From positions 434,001-498,000 of the forward strand of contig CALUUD010000001.1 in assembly GCA_944323885.1 (NCBI GenBank): a stretch of 64,000 nucleotides of DNA, given 5' to 3'. The notes below the pieces were generated by a model. That model saw only the letters and a list, made by a program, of their open reading frames with translations. It did not search any database and had not been told where the DNA came from. Position 1 is the first letter of the stretch. The number at the start of each line of letters is the position of its first letter. Source of the stretch: an uncultured Helicobacteraceae bacterium. GTDB taxonomy: Bacteria; Campylobacterota; Campylobacteria; Campylobacterales; Helicobacteraceae. Position numbers and translations under genes: made by a program. This document shows positions 27,543-36,118 of this stretch, piece after piece.

Positions 27543-28553
27543 ATGATAAAAGAAGCTATTATCCAACTTTCACGCAAAGAAGACCTTGGTTTTAATCAGG
27601 CTCAAGAAGTTATGAATGAAATTATGGATGGCAAAGCAACTGCAGTTCAGATGTCAGCATATCTTACTGCATTAGCGCTTAAGGGTGAGAGTATTGAAGA
27701 AATTACTGCATCAGCAAAGAGTATGCGTTCTCATTGCGTTAGGTTGTTAAATGATATGGATGTATTAGAAATTGTTGGCACAGGAGGAGATGGGTCAAAT
27801 TCATTTAATATCTCTACAACTACTGCTATTGTAGTTTCTAGCTCTGGAGTATCAGTTGCTAAACATGGTAATCGTGCCGCATCATCTAAGAGTGGTGCGG
27901 CAGATATGCTTGAAGCATTGGGTGTAAATATTTCTATTTCACCTGAGCACTCTCAATCTCTTCTTAAAAAAATTAATATATGTTTTTTATTTGCACAAAA
28001 TTATCATATTTCAATGAAATATGTAGCACCTATCCGTAAAGAGCTAGGTATAAAAACTATCTTTAATATTTTGGGGCCTCTTTGTAATCCTGCTGGAGCA
28101 AATATGCAACTTATGGGTGTATATGATGAGAGTCTTGTAGAACCATTAGCTAAAGTTATGTGTAATTTAGGAGTAAAGCGTGGTATGGTTGTTTATGGTA
28201 GAGATAAACTTGATGAAATCTCAATGAGTTCTACGACAAAAGTTTGTGAGATTGATAGTGGTAAATTTAGTGTTTATGAAATAAATCCAAAAGATGTAGG
28301 CTATTCATATTGTCATAAAGAAGCTTTAAGGGGTGGTGATGCATATGAAAATGCACATATCGCTAGAAATATTATTTATGGCAAAGAAAAAGGTGCTAAG
28401 CGAGAAGCTGTGTGCTTTAATGCAGGTGCAGCATTATACATAGCAAATAAGGTAAAAAGCATAGAAGAAGGTGCAAGAATGGCAGAAAGTCTGATTGATG
28501 ATGGTTTTGCTAGTGCTCAATTAGAAAGATTTATTGCAGAGAGTAATAAATGA
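27543..28553 (+). CDS. trpD: Anthranilate phosphoribosyltransferase
   Basis: This 336-residue enzyme joins anthranilate to PRPP, the second step of the tryptophan branch. The PRPP-binding motif GTGGDGSNSFNISTTTA (about residues 79-95) and KHGNRAASSKSGAADMLEALG are diagnostic. The FNILGPLCNPAGA segment is also conserved. It overlaps trpC by 4 bp. Length is normal for the unfused form. Confidence 0.95.
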   Translation: MIKEAIIQLSRKEDLGFNQAQEVMNEIMDGKATAVQMSAYLTALALKGESIEEITASAKSMRSHCVRLLNDMDVLEIVGTGGDGSNSFNISTTTAIVVSSSGVSVAKHGNRAASSKSGAADMLEALGVNISISPEHSQSLLKKINICFLFAQNYHISMKYVAPIRKELGIKTIFNILGPLCNPAGANMQLMGVYDESLVEPLAKVMCNLGVKRGMVVYGRDKLDEISMSSTTKVCEIDSGKFSVYEINPKDVGYSYCHKEALRGGDAYENAHIARNIIYGKEKGAKREAVCFNAGAALYIANKVKSIEEGARMAESLIDDGFASAQLERFIAESNK

Positions 28554-29341
28554 ATATTTTAGAGCAGATAGCACAAGATACAAGAGATCGTATAGCATAT
28601 AAAAAAACAAAAAAACCATTAAAATCTTTGCAGATAGAAGCTTTATCTATGGATAAGGATTATAGGCGATTTGAAAAAGCTTTAAAACAAGAAGGTGTAA
28701 GTTTTATATGTGAAGTAAAAAGAGCATCACCATCACAAGGAATAATAGCTAAAGATTTTGATCCTATTAATATTGCTATATCATATCAAGAAGCTGGAGC
28801 ACAATGCATTTCATGCCTTACTGAACCAAAATATTTTCTAGGTGATGATAATTATCTAAAATCAATATCAAAACATGTAAATATCCCTATATTGCGTAAA
28901 GATTTTATACTAGATCCATATATGATTTATGAGGCAAAGTTACTTGGTGCAAGTGCAGTTTTATTTATAGTTGGATTGCTAGATTATAGTCAGCTAAAAG
29001 AATATCTGCAAATATCTGATACATTAGGGCTTTGCGCTCTTGTTGAGGTTCATAATGAGGAAGAATTGCAGGTTGCATTAGATTGTAAATCGCGTATTGT
29101 TGGTATAAACAATAGGGATTTAAGAGATTTTAGTGTTGATATTTATACAAGTACAAGACTTGCAAAACTTGTTCCAAAAGATGTTATTCTTGTAAGCGAG
29201 AGTGGTATAAAGACTTCAGATGATATTAAATTATTAGAATCTAATGGTTTTCATGCAGTGCTTATAGGACAAACACTTATGAGTTCAAATGATAAGGGCT
29301 TAACATTATCAATGTTGCGCTCTAGGGATATATATTTATGA
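28550..29341 (+). CDS. trpC: Indole-3-glycerol phosphate synthase
   Basis: This 263-residue TIM-barrel enzyme closes the indole ring. The catalytic lysine and glutamate regions are present: FICEVKRASPSQG (about 52-64), ILRKDFILDPY (about 109-119), LVEVHNEEEL and VGINNRDLRDF, and VLVSESGI-like ILVSESGIKTSDD. It is separate from TrpF here, whereas gammaproteobacteria fuse the two. The gene overlaps trpD and trpF by 4 bp each. Confidence 0.95.
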   Translation: MNILEQIAQDTRDRIAYKKTKKPLKSLQIEALSMDKDYRRFEKALKQEGVSFICEVKRASPSQGIIAKDFDPINIAISYQEAGAQCISCLTEPKYFLGDDNYLKSISKHVNIPILRKDFILDPYMIYEAKLLGASAVLFIVGLLDYSQLKEYLQISDTLGLCALVEVHNEEELQVALDCKSRIVGINNRDLRDFSVDIYTSTRLAKLVPKDVILVSESGIKTSDDIKLLESNGFHAVLIGQTLMSSNDKGLTLSMLRSRDIYL

Positions 29342-29934
29342 AAATAAAAATTTGTGGGCTTTCTAGGGAAGAAGATATTATTTTTGTTAATGAATTAAAA
29401 CCTGATTTTATTGGTTTTGTTTTTGCTCCAAGTAAAAGAGAAATAGATATAGCCAAAGCATATAAGCTAAAAAAACTATTGATAGATTCTATTGAAGTTG
29501 TAGGCATTTTTGTTAATAGCCCTAAAGAAATAATCTGTGATATTATCAAAGAGGGAATTATTGATATGATACAGCTTCATGGTGAAGAAAATGAATATTA
29601 TATAAATGAAATTAAGAATTTATGTAATATACCTATTATAAAAGCTTTGCGTGTGCAAAATATGCAAGATATAAATATTGATACAATTGCAGACTATATA
29701 TTGTATGATAGTGGCGGAGGAAGTGGTTTGTGTTTTGATTGGAGCTTGCTTAGTCAATATCACAAAGATAAACCATACTTTTTAGCAGGTGGTATCAATG
29801 AAAGTAATATTTCACAAGCTATAAAATTAAACCCTTATGCAATTGATGTGTCAAGTGGAGTTGAAACTAAAGGTATAAAGGACTTTAATAAAATGGCATA
29901 CATTATACACACTATTAGAGAGAATACTATATGA
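29338..29934 (+). CDS. trpF: Phosphoribosylanthranilate isomerase
   Basis: A 198-residue barrel enzyme that performs the Amadori rearrangement before TrpC. The N-terminal [13 protein letters not shown] carries the catalytic cysteine, QLHGEE the middle motif, and the aspartate lies in [15 protein letters not shown]. The C-terminal phosphate-binding segment is [11 protein letters not shown] with DVSSGVE. Coupled by 4-bp overlaps on both sides. Confidence 0.94.
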   Translation: MKIKICGLSREEDIIFVNELKPDFIGFVFAPSKREIDIAKAYKLKKLLIDSIEVVGIFVNSPKEIICDIIKEGIIDMIQLHGEENEYYINEIKNLCNIPIIKALRVQNMQDINIDTIADYILYDSGGGSGLCFDWSLLSQYHKDKPYFLAGGINESNISQAIKLNPYAIDVSSGVETKGIKDFNKMAYIIHTIRENTI

Positions 29935-31115
29935 GTGAAGCATATTTTGGTGAATTTGGTGGTATGTTTGTCCCAGAAATTCTTATGCAGGCTTTAATTG
30001 AATTAAAAGATGCATATTTTTGTTATAAAAATGATGAATCATTTAATTCTCAATTAAAAGATTTGTTGCAAAATTATGTTAATCGTCCATCACCATTGTA
30101 TTTTGCTAAAGCAATGAGTGAGAATCTAGGTGGAGCAAAGATTTATCTAAAGCGTGAAGACCTTAACCATACAGGATCGCATAAAATCAATAATGTACTA
30201 GGACAAGCACTTTTAGCAAAAAAAATGGGCAAGAAACGCCTTATAGCTGAGACAGGTGCGGGACAACATGGTGTTGCTACTGCAACTGCAGCAGCACTTT
30301 TGAATATGGATTGCGAGATTTTTATGGGCAAAGAAGATACTATACGCCAATCACTTAATGTTTATCGTATGAATCTTTTAGGTGCTAAGGTCAATGCAGT
30401 TGAAAGCGGTACAGCAACATTAAAGGATGCTGTCTCTGAAACTCTTAAAGAATGGACACGAAATATAGATAATACACATTATGTTCTTGGTTCTGTTATG
30501 GGTCCTCATCCATTTCCTACTATGATTCGTGATTTTCAATCAATTATTTCTAAAGAAATCAAAGAACAAATTTTAATGCTTGAAGGGCGATTGCCAGATG
30601 TTGTTGTTGCATGTGTAGGAGGAGGTTCTAATGCAATTGGGGCATTTTATCATTTTTTAGAAGATTTAGAAGTTGAACTTGTAGGATGTGAAGGTGCTGG
30701 CGATGGTGTAGATTCACCAAATAGTGCTGCAACATTAAGTGTGGGCAAAGTTGGGATTTTTCATGGAATGAAGTCATACTTTTGTCAAGATCAATATGGA
30801 CAAATTGCTCCTGTAGAGTGCATATCTGCTGGACTTGATTATCCAGGTATTGGACCAGAACATGCTTTTTTAAGAGATAGTGGACGCGCTAAATATGTCC
30901 CAATTACAGATATTCAAGCAGTAGAGGCTTTTGAATATCTTGCAAAAATCGAGGGTATAATCCCTGCCATTGAAAGTGCACACGCATTAGCATATGCAAT
31001 ACAGATTGCTCCTTTAATGTCAAAAAATCATATCATAGTTGTAAATTTATCTGGTAGAGGCGATAAAGATTGTGCATCAATAGCGCGATATAGAGGAGTA
31101 AATATTTATGAATGA
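29931..31115 (+). CDS. trpB: Tryptophan synthase beta subunit
   Basis: This 394-residue PLP enzyme condenses indole with serine. The lysine that binds PLP is in [10 protein letters not shown] (about residue 84), the phosphate-binding glycine loop is [10 protein letters not shown], and the N-terminal [12 protein letters not shown] is typical of TrpB1. Arginine is often encoded by CGT, CGC or CGA here (for example in VNRPSPLYF and KKRLIAETG), a bias shared across the trp cluster. Overlaps trpA by 8 bp. Confidence 0.96.
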   Translation: MSEAYFGEFGGMFVPEILMQALIELKDAYFCYKNDESFNSQLKDLLQNYVNRPSPLYFAKAMSENLGGAKIYLKREDLNHTGSHKINNVLGQALLAKKMGKKRLIAETGAGQHGVATATAAALLNMDCEIFMGKEDTIRQSLNVYRMNLLGAKVNAVESGTATLKDAVSETLKEWTRNIDNTHYVLGSVMGPHPFPTMIRDFQSIISKEIKEQILMLEGRLPDVVVACVGGGSNAIGAFYHFLEDLEVELVGCEGAGDGVDSPNSAATLSVGKVGIFHGMKSYFCQDQYGQIAPVECISAGLDYPGIGPEHAFLRDSGRAKYVPITDIQAVEAFEYLAKIEGIIPAIESAHALAYAIQIAPLMSKNHIIVVNLSGRGDKDCASIARYRGVNIYE

Positions 31116-31872
31116 AATCTTTAGTAACAAAGCATTTATACCTTTTATTACTTGTGGCTATCCAAATATAGATGTTACTGAAGATATTATCTATACTTTG
31201 GCAGAGAATGGTGCAGATCTTATTGAACTTGGTATTCCATTTTCAGATCCTATAGCAGAAGGTCCTGTAATACAGAAAGCAAGTGAAGAAGCTTTAAAAA
31301 GTGGGGTAAGCACAGATTCTATATTTGATATGGTAACTCGAATAAGGCGCAAATGTAATGTTCCATTAGCATTTATGACTTATGCCAATGTAATATTTTC
31401 TTATGGAAGTAAAGATTTTATGCGACAAGCAAATATTCTTGGGGTTAGAGCATTACTTCTCCCTGATGTTCCATTTGAAGAAAAAAAGGAATTTGAGGTA
31501 GTGTGTAAAGAATTTGATATCAATCTTATTTCATTTGTTGCCCCTACTTCAGCTAGGAGATTAGATAGTATCATACAGGAAGCTAAAGGTTTTGTCTATT
31601 GCGTGTCCTCATATGGGGTTACAGGGATTCGTGATGAGATAAGTAGTGATGTTAAATATATGGTAGATTCTATAAAGTGTATTCGTGATATACCAGTAGT
31701 TGTAGGTTTTGGAATCTCTACACCACAACAAGCCAAAACAATTAGTCGTTATGCTGATGGTGTAGTAGTTGGTAGTGCAATTGTTAAACTCTGTGCAAAG
31801 TATGGTAACGATGCCCCAAGATATATTGGAATATATGCTAAAGAAATGAAACAAGCTATGCAAGATATATAG
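31108..31872 (+). CDS. trpA: Tryptophan synthase alpha subunit
   Basis: A 254-residue TIM barrel that cleaves indole-3-glycerol phosphate and passes indole to TrpB. The catalytic Glu is in [12 protein letters not shown] (about residue 46) and the catalytic Asp in [10 protein letters not shown] (about 125). The phosphate-binding [10 protein letters not shown] and [10 protein letters not shown] are intact. It is the last gene of the trp cluster and is followed by AT-rich inverted repeats. Confidence 0.95.
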   Translation: MNEIFSNKAFIPFITCGYPNIDVTEDIIYTLAENGADLIELGIPFSDPIAEGPVIQKASEEALKSGVSTDSIFDMVTRIRRKCNVPLAFMTYANVIFSYGSKDFMRQANILGVRALLLPDVPFEEKKEFEVVCKEFDINLISFVAPTSARRLDSIIQEAKGFVYCVSSYGVTGIRDEISSDVKYMVDSIKCIRDIPVVVGFGISTPQQAKTISRYADGVVVGSAIVKLCAKYGNDAPRYIGIYAKEMKQAMQDI

Positions 31873-31912
31873 CAATTAATTATAAAAAGGTGATATTTTA
31901 GATTGTAATTAA

Positions 31913-31932
31913 TTTTTAGAAATTTCTAAAAA
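31913..31932. terminator. AT-rich palindrome downstream of the trp cluster
   Basis: TTTTTAGAAATTTCTAAAAA is a perfect 20-bp palindrome, 40 bp after the trpA stop. It could end trp transcription, but its stem is almost all A-U. A second, longer AATTAATTA inverted pair precedes it (about 31873-31915). Confidence 0.35.
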
Positions 31933-32037
31933 TTTAAAAACTTGATTTTATATATTCAAGATATGGGTAAATACCATAAGCCTATCATAATACACAATAC
32001 TCTAGAATTTTATGAATATTATATATTAAGGATTAAC

Positions 32038-33036
32038 ATGCATACTTTTTATACTATCTTTGTTAGATTATGTTTTTGTTTTATTTTTTTAATAGAGATG
32101 ACTCAACTTTATGCAAACGAATCTAATCCACGCACCAAAAATATAAAGATAAAAGCTTATGATACAAGTTTTTATACACTTATTGATAAAGATGCTAAAG
32201 CCTTTATCCTATATGACAAAGGAGTATGGCTTGAGGGACCAGTTGCCCTTCCAGATAAAAGTCTTATCTTTAGTGATGTAAAGGCAAATAAACTCTTAAA
32301 GTATGATGAAAAAGAAGGCATTAGTGTCTATCTTCCAATATCACATTTTCAAAATGGACATACTTTAGATACCAAAGGTAATCTCATAGCAGCTTCACAC
32401 GGAAAAAGAGGCATTGAGAAATTAGAAAATGGTAAATGGGTCGTGCTTATAGATTCTTATAAGGGTAAGAAATTTAATAGCCCAAATGACTGTATTACAC
32501 ATAGTAATGGCGATATTTATTTTACCGATCCAGCCTTTGGGATACGCAATACACAAGAAAGCTATGGTGGCACAATCGAGCAAGATGGCGAATATGTCTA
32601 TCGCTATACGCCTTCAAGCAATACCATTGTGCGTCTTGATACACCACTTATTAAAGCTCCAAATGGATTAGCTCTATCTCCTGATGAAAAGACACTCTAT
32701 ATTGCAGATTCTCAAAAAGCATATAATACTAAGAATCCTAAACTTCATGCACACATTATCGCCTACACTCTTGATAAGGATAACAATCTAAGTCAAGAAC
32801 GCATTTTTGCAACTTTTAAAGATGGCTTTCCTGATGGTATCAAGGTGGATTCTAAAGGAAATGTATGGTCAAGTGGTAAAAATGGAATCTTGGTTTTTTC
32901 TCCAAATGGCACACTGCTTGGTGAGATAATCGTGGGTAATGTCGTAGGAAATCTTGCCTTTGGTGTGAATGAGGCTAATAAACCAGTGCTGTATATAACA
33001 GCCAATACAGAACTTCTAAGGATTGACTTGCCTTAG
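32038..33036 (+). CDS. Exported SMP-30/gluconolactonase-like beta-propeller protein
   Basis: A 332-residue protein with an N-terminal signal peptide (about residues 4-22 hydrophobic, ending near LYANES). The mature part is a six-bladed propeller of the SMP-30/gluconolactonase family: LEGPVALPDKSLIFSDV near the N-terminus holds the metal-binding Glu, then NSPNDCITHSNGDIYFTDPAFG and the APNGLALSPDEKTLYIAD motif. The probable reaction is periplasmic lactone hydrolysis, substrate unknown. The ATG at 32038 follows TAAGGA; an earlier in-frame start at 31942 would spoil the signal peptide. CGC arginine codons resemble those of the trp genes. Confidence 0.8.
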   Translation: MHTFYTIFVRLCFCFIFLIEMTQLYANESNPRTKNIKIKAYDTSFYTLIDKDAKAFILYDKGVWLEGPVALPDKSLIFSDVKANKLLKYDEKEGISVYLPISHFQNGHTLDTKGNLIAASHGKRGIEKLENGKWVVLIDSYKGKKFNSPNDCITHSNGDIYFTDPAFGIRNTQESYGGTIEQDGEYVYRYTPSSNTIVRLDTPLIKAPNGLALSPDEKTLYIADSQKAYNTKNPKLHAHIIAYTLDKDNNLSQERIFATFKDGFPDGIKVDSKGNVWSSGKNGILVFSPNGTLLGEIIVGNVVGNLAFGVNEANKPVLYITANTELLRIDLP

Positions 33037-33045
33037 AGATTTGTA

Positions 33046-33216
33046 TCACACAAAGCTAATTTTTGCAATCTCTCTTTCAATCTCCAAGCTTTTATGCAAA
33101 GTTTGGGTAATTTTTTGAAAATACTCAAAGTTGATTGCTTCATCTTTGTGGCTTTTTAGATATTTATCTAATACTTGATACCCTCCAATTTTATACTCCC
33201 ATACACTAGATTCCAT
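33046..33216 (-). pseudogene. Duplicate of the 3' end of the type IIG restriction-modification gene
   Basis: Positions 33048-33214 align without gaps with 36121-36287, the last codons of the intact restriction-modification gene, with about six mismatches. The minus-strand frame is open for 56 codons from an ATG at 33214-33216 to TGA. It encodes SSVWEYKIGGYQVLDKYLKS and ends EIAKISFV. Four of the six differences are synonymous. Homology stops at the ATG, and no ribosome-binding site precedes it. It is best read as a remnant or recombination scar. Confidence 0.85.
33048..33214. repeat. 167-bp direct repeat, copy A (copy B at 36121-36287)
   Basis: The two copies are in the same orientation, 3073 bp apart with no indel, at about 96 percent identity by hand alignment. 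They bracket the DUF3800, HsdR-remnant, hydrolase and membrane-protein genes. Recombination between them would delete that whole block and leave a single intact 3' end. Confidence 0.85.
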
Positions 33217-33719
33217 ATAAGATACACAGCTAAAGCATAAAAACCAAACTTACACATTTAACACCCACAAAACTAGACATACACGCACTTTAAGCACATA
33301 AAAAATACCCAAAAATAGTTTTGTATATAACTTTTGATATATAGCAAAAAACTTTAAATAGCACTTTAAAACTACACAAATATCTTTTTAAAAGTTTCTC
33401 TCTTGTGCTTAGGTTTTATATAAACAATCCTTACTTTACTTTTTGGCTATGTTTTTTATAACCTCTCGTTTCTCCACAATGCATTTGTGCTTTAATGTAG
33501 CTCATCAAAATCTATTTGATAATTATTTACACAATCAAAAAAAGCAATATTTATCTTTTCTTGAATTTATCTTAAGATTCTTTGGGGCTTGAATCAGCTC
33601 GAAGAATCATTTAAAATGTTTATTGTCTTTGTAAGTATGAAACTTTTGGAATCTATCTTTTGTGGTTAGGTATTGTTAATTTCTTTTGTTATTGAAAATA
33701 TAATCTAAATATGCTACAA
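33217..33719. other. About 500-bp stretch without a supportable gene
   Basis: Both strands are broken by stops. A minus-strand 22-codon tail near 33496-33563 (INIAFFDCVNNYQIDFDELH) reads like the end of a lost protein, but cannot be assigned. An imperfect hairpin lies at 33576-33608. The stretch separates the duplicated restriction-gene end from the structured element at 33720 and looks like decayed accessory DNA. Confidence 0.6.
33576..33608. other. Imperfect GC-containing hairpin in the island's non-coding stretch
   Basis: GATTCTT (33576-33582) pairs with AAGAATC (33602-33608), and the pairing continues inward with wobble pairs and two bulges to a small loop. The stem is much more GC-rich than its surroundings. 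It is followed on the plus strand by ATTTAAAATG, not a proper T-run, so it may be a structured RNA or a relic. Confidence 0.35.
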
Positions 33720-33791
33720 TCACGCAAAGTTCCTAGCTATCAATAAGACTTCAAGGAAGGCTTCCCTTAGTGGATAGATAGCATAGGTCAT
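33710..33791 (+). ncRNA. Candidate structured RNA or REP-like element with extended -10 promoter
   Basis: TATGCTACAAT (33709-33719) is a near-ideal extended -10 box on the plus strand. Downstream, CCTAGCTATC (about 33732-33741) pairs with GATAGCATAGG (about 33775-33785) with one bulge. A nested hairpin is formed by AAGGAAG/GCTTCCCTT. The predicted RNA runs antisense into the 3' end of the DUF3800 gene. On the minus strand the same DNA encodes a 23-codon frame whose ATG overlaps the DUF3800 stop (TGATG, 33720-33791). I cannot tell which reading is real. Confidence 0.4.
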
Positions 33792-34489
33792 CAATAATAC
33801 TCCTTTTGTCTATCTTTAGTCATTACTTCTTCTTCTAAAATGTATTTTGATATTTGTTGATAAAAGCTATCATCATCTTTTTCATATTTTCTAAAAATAG
33901 CCCAATTAATATAATCTATAATTTGCAAATTAACACTAGATGCACTTGCATGATGAAAGACATCATATTTTGCATTAATGTTATTTGCTTTAAGATACTG
34001 CTTAATCCCACCTTTGATAGCGACAACTTGCTTATTTTTATTATTTTTTACTGCAAGGTTGTCGGTAATGATAATAAAATTCTGCTTGATTTTAATTTTT
34101 TCCAAAAGTCTTGTAATTGCATATTTAAGATTTTCAGAATAAAATGTAGCACTATCTTGCGTTTTTTCTGGAAAGACTTTTGGCTTTTCTAAAATGTAAG
34201 AGTAAATCTTAATATCTTCTTGTTGAAAACTTGAAATCAGTTCAAAAAGTTGTTTTTTAATATGCTTATTATCTTCACAGGCATGAAATCTTTCAATATC
34301 TAATCTCTTTTCATTTTTTGGTAATGTTAGGCTTCGCTCTAGTAAATCATATCGATAATTCGCAATAGTCTCATGTAGCCTAAAAGGACGCTTTTTAACC
34401 AAAAAGCCAAACATATAATGTTTAGAGCCTTTTTGGCTAAAATCCATATCGCCAGACTCATCTACAAAAATATATAAGACCCCACTCAT
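33791..34489 (-). CDS. DUF3800 domain protein
   Basis: A 232-residue protein of the DUF3800 family, predicted to have an RNase H-like fold. The N-terminal acidic motif YIFVDESGD is at residues 6-14. FIIITDNLAVKNN and HHASASSVNLQIIDYINWAIF match the family's later conserved segments, which hold further acidic and serine residues. Function is not established; the family is common in mobile and defence regions. It stands alone on the minus strand inside the accessory island, with 104 bp to the HsdR remnant upstream. Confidence 0.78.
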   Translation of the reverse strand: MSGVLYIFVDESGDMDFSQKGSKHYMFGFLVKKRPFRLHETIANYRYDLLERSLTLPKNEKRLDIERFHACEDNKHIKKQLFELISSFQQEDIKIYSYILEKPKVFPEKTQDSATFYSENLKYAITRLLEKIKIKQNFIIITDNLAVKNNKNKQVVAIKGGIKQYLKANNINAKYDVFHHASASSVNLQIIDYINWAIFRKYEKDDDSFYQQISKYILEEEVMTKDRQKEYY

Positions 34490-34593
34490 TATGCTATATC
34501 CTATTCAACGCTTATCTATCATCAATTTTCTTTATTAGACTAATTTTACCACATGCAACTTGATTTAAATATAGTTTTATTTTTTATTAAGTT

Positions 34594-34677
34594 TTATTTG
34601 CTCTTTTTATAACTATTATTTTCTAATAGATAAGATTCTATAAAGTTTTCTAAATCTTTTTCTTGGTAGTTAGGCAT
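34594..34677 (-). pseudogene. Truncated N-terminus resembling a type I restriction HsdR subunit
   Basis: A 27-codon frame with a good ribosome-binding site (AAGGAATTGA before ATG) encodes MPNYQEKDLENFIESYLLEN, then NSYKKSK and a stop. The pattern EKxLExxIExxLL is typical of the first residues of some type I/HsdR-like restriction subunits. Nothing of the nuclease or helicase remains. It starts 1 bp after the stop of the hydrolase gene. The identification rests on a short segment and is tentative. Confidence 0.45.
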
Positions 34678-34678
34678 T

Positions 34679-35596
34679 TCAATTCCTTGAGATCATTCCT
34701 AGATAATAACCATTGAGTGAAATATTTCCTATTTGCTGGGTTGGTTGCTCATTTGCTTTCAATATATCACCATTTAAAATTTTTGTAGAATAATTTTCAT
34801 TTGATACATATATTTTACATTCATTATCTTCTACTTCAAACGTTATATTGCCAGCAGTGTTTTGGGTAATTGTATTAAAATTTTTAGCATAATCATAAAA
34901 CAAATTGTTTGAAGGACCTTCTCCAATAATAATCAAAGTAGGATTTAACTTTTCAAGCCATTCTTCAGGTATTTTTCCACTTTTTCTCCCATGATGGGGT
35001 GCAAATAGCACATTAACTTTTGGTAAATCCACATAGATTTTTTCCATAAATTTTGTTTCTAAATCACCCATCCACATAAAATTAATTCCATGAGCTTCCA
35101 ATAAAATAATGGGAGATATATTGTTAGGACTTTCTTTATTTTTTACTTTTTCTAGTTCGCTTATAAAAGCTTGATCATCTACATCAGGCCACAAAATTTT
35201 AATACCCGCAGATTTTCTTTCATTACTGTCTAGATTCATCCAGTGCCTTTTACAATTTTTTTTAATATAAAAAGCTTTTTTGGAATCTCTTAATTTACAA
35301 TAATGTTCAAAATCTTGATCATAGTCTTCTTTTTCAGCTTTATTTTTAACACAATAAAAATTTAATATTTTAAATCTTTCATCCAAGCTTTTTAATCCCA
35401 TAATATGATCCTTATCAGGATGAGTTGAAATAAATCTATGTATTGTTTTATCATAAGACATTATTTTTATATCATTAAATATTTGCTTTCTATTGTCATC
35501 GCATATACAACAATCAATTATTGTAAAATTATCACTATGATGTCTAATAGCAAACATATCGCCATTGCCTACAGAAAATGATTTTATAATTGTCAT
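34679..35596 (-). CDS. ComEC-like metallo-beta-lactamase-fold hydrolase
   Basis: A 305-residue protein without a signal peptide. The metal-binding motif STHPDKDHIMGL (residues 57-68) has the HxDxDH form of ComEC-type and related hydrolases. Further ligands lie in FMWMGDLE and VLFAPHHGRKSG. This suggests a phosphodiesterase or nuclease acting in the cytoplasm; substrate unknown. Its start overlaps the stop of the membrane-protein gene by 4 bp, so the two proteins are probably made together and act together. Located in the restriction-modification island. Confidence 0.75.
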   Translation of the reverse strand: MTIIKSFSVGNGDMFAIRHHSDNFTIIDCCICDDNRKQIFNDIKIMSYDKTIHRFISTHPDKDHIMGLKSLDERFKILNFYCVKNKAEKEDYDQDFEHYCKLRDSKKAFYIKKNCKRHWMNLDSNERKSAGIKILWPDVDDQAFISELEKVKNKESPNNISPIILLEAHGINFMWMGDLETKFMEKIYVDLPKVNVLFAPHHGRKSGKIPEEWLEKLNPTLIIIGEGPSNNLFYDYAKNFNTITQNTAGNITFEVEDNECKIYVSNENYSTKILNGDILKANEQPTQQIGNISLNGYYLGMISRN

Positions 35597-36093
35597 TTTT
35601 TCTCCTTATTATTTAATGCATTATTAATTCTTTTTATTACATATGAGTTTTGCTTCATATGTGAAAGTAAAAATAGAATTGAAAGCAATACAAATACAAT
35701 TAAAATTTTATAATCATTAGCTTGCCATTCATTTGGATAAATCATAAATGCATTTGCAATTGGTATCACAAGAAAACTTATCATTAATGTTCTATATGAA
35801 TTGCTAATTTCACTAAATAATTCTATCTTGTTGTCTATTTTTGATGCTTCAATATATTTTTTATAGTCTTCTCTTGGTAAGATTTTTATTTTTATTAAAA
35901 TAGGTTCTATTACTAATGATGATATTCTGCTTATACATAATCCTACAAAATAACACATAAAAGCATTTACAATAATTTCTTTATGAAATATGTTATAAAT
36001 ACTAAGTTTTTCTAAACAATAGCAAACAATAACACCAGGAAATAAGTAGTTAAAAATATTATAATTTGACAACTTATTGATTAGTTCTCCCAT
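35593..36093 (-). CDS. Small multi-pass membrane protein coupled to the hydrolase
   Basis: A 166-residue protein with about four hydrophobic segments: near residues 13-28 (IFNYLFPGVIVCYCLE), 41-66, 106-122 and 129-145. The N-terminal NYNIFNYLFPG motif is of a kind I associate with small membrane proteins in accessory regions, but I cannot name the family. The C-terminus is basic (NNALNNKEKK) and probably cytoplasmic. It is 25 bp downstream of the restriction-modification gene and overlaps the hydrolase gene by 4 bp. Confidence 0.65.
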   Translation of the reverse strand: MGELINKLSNYNIFNYLFPGVIVCYCLEKLSIYNIFHKEIIVNAFMCYFVGLCISRISSLVIEPILIKIKILPREDYKKYIEASKIDNKIELFSEISNSYRTLMISFLVIPIANAFMIYPNEWQANDYKILIVFVLLSILFLLSHMKQNSYVIKRINNALNNKEKK

Positions 36094-36118
36094 TTTTCCC
36101 CCTTATCATTATTTCCAC

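Noticed and set aside
31942-32037. Extended start for the SMP-30-like protein
   Set aside because: It would place 32 residues before a clear signal peptide; ATG at 32038 has a better ribosome-binding site.
33217-33719. Transposase or TnpB remnant
   Set aside because: No frame with transposase motifs and no terminal inverted repeats at the edges of the stretch.
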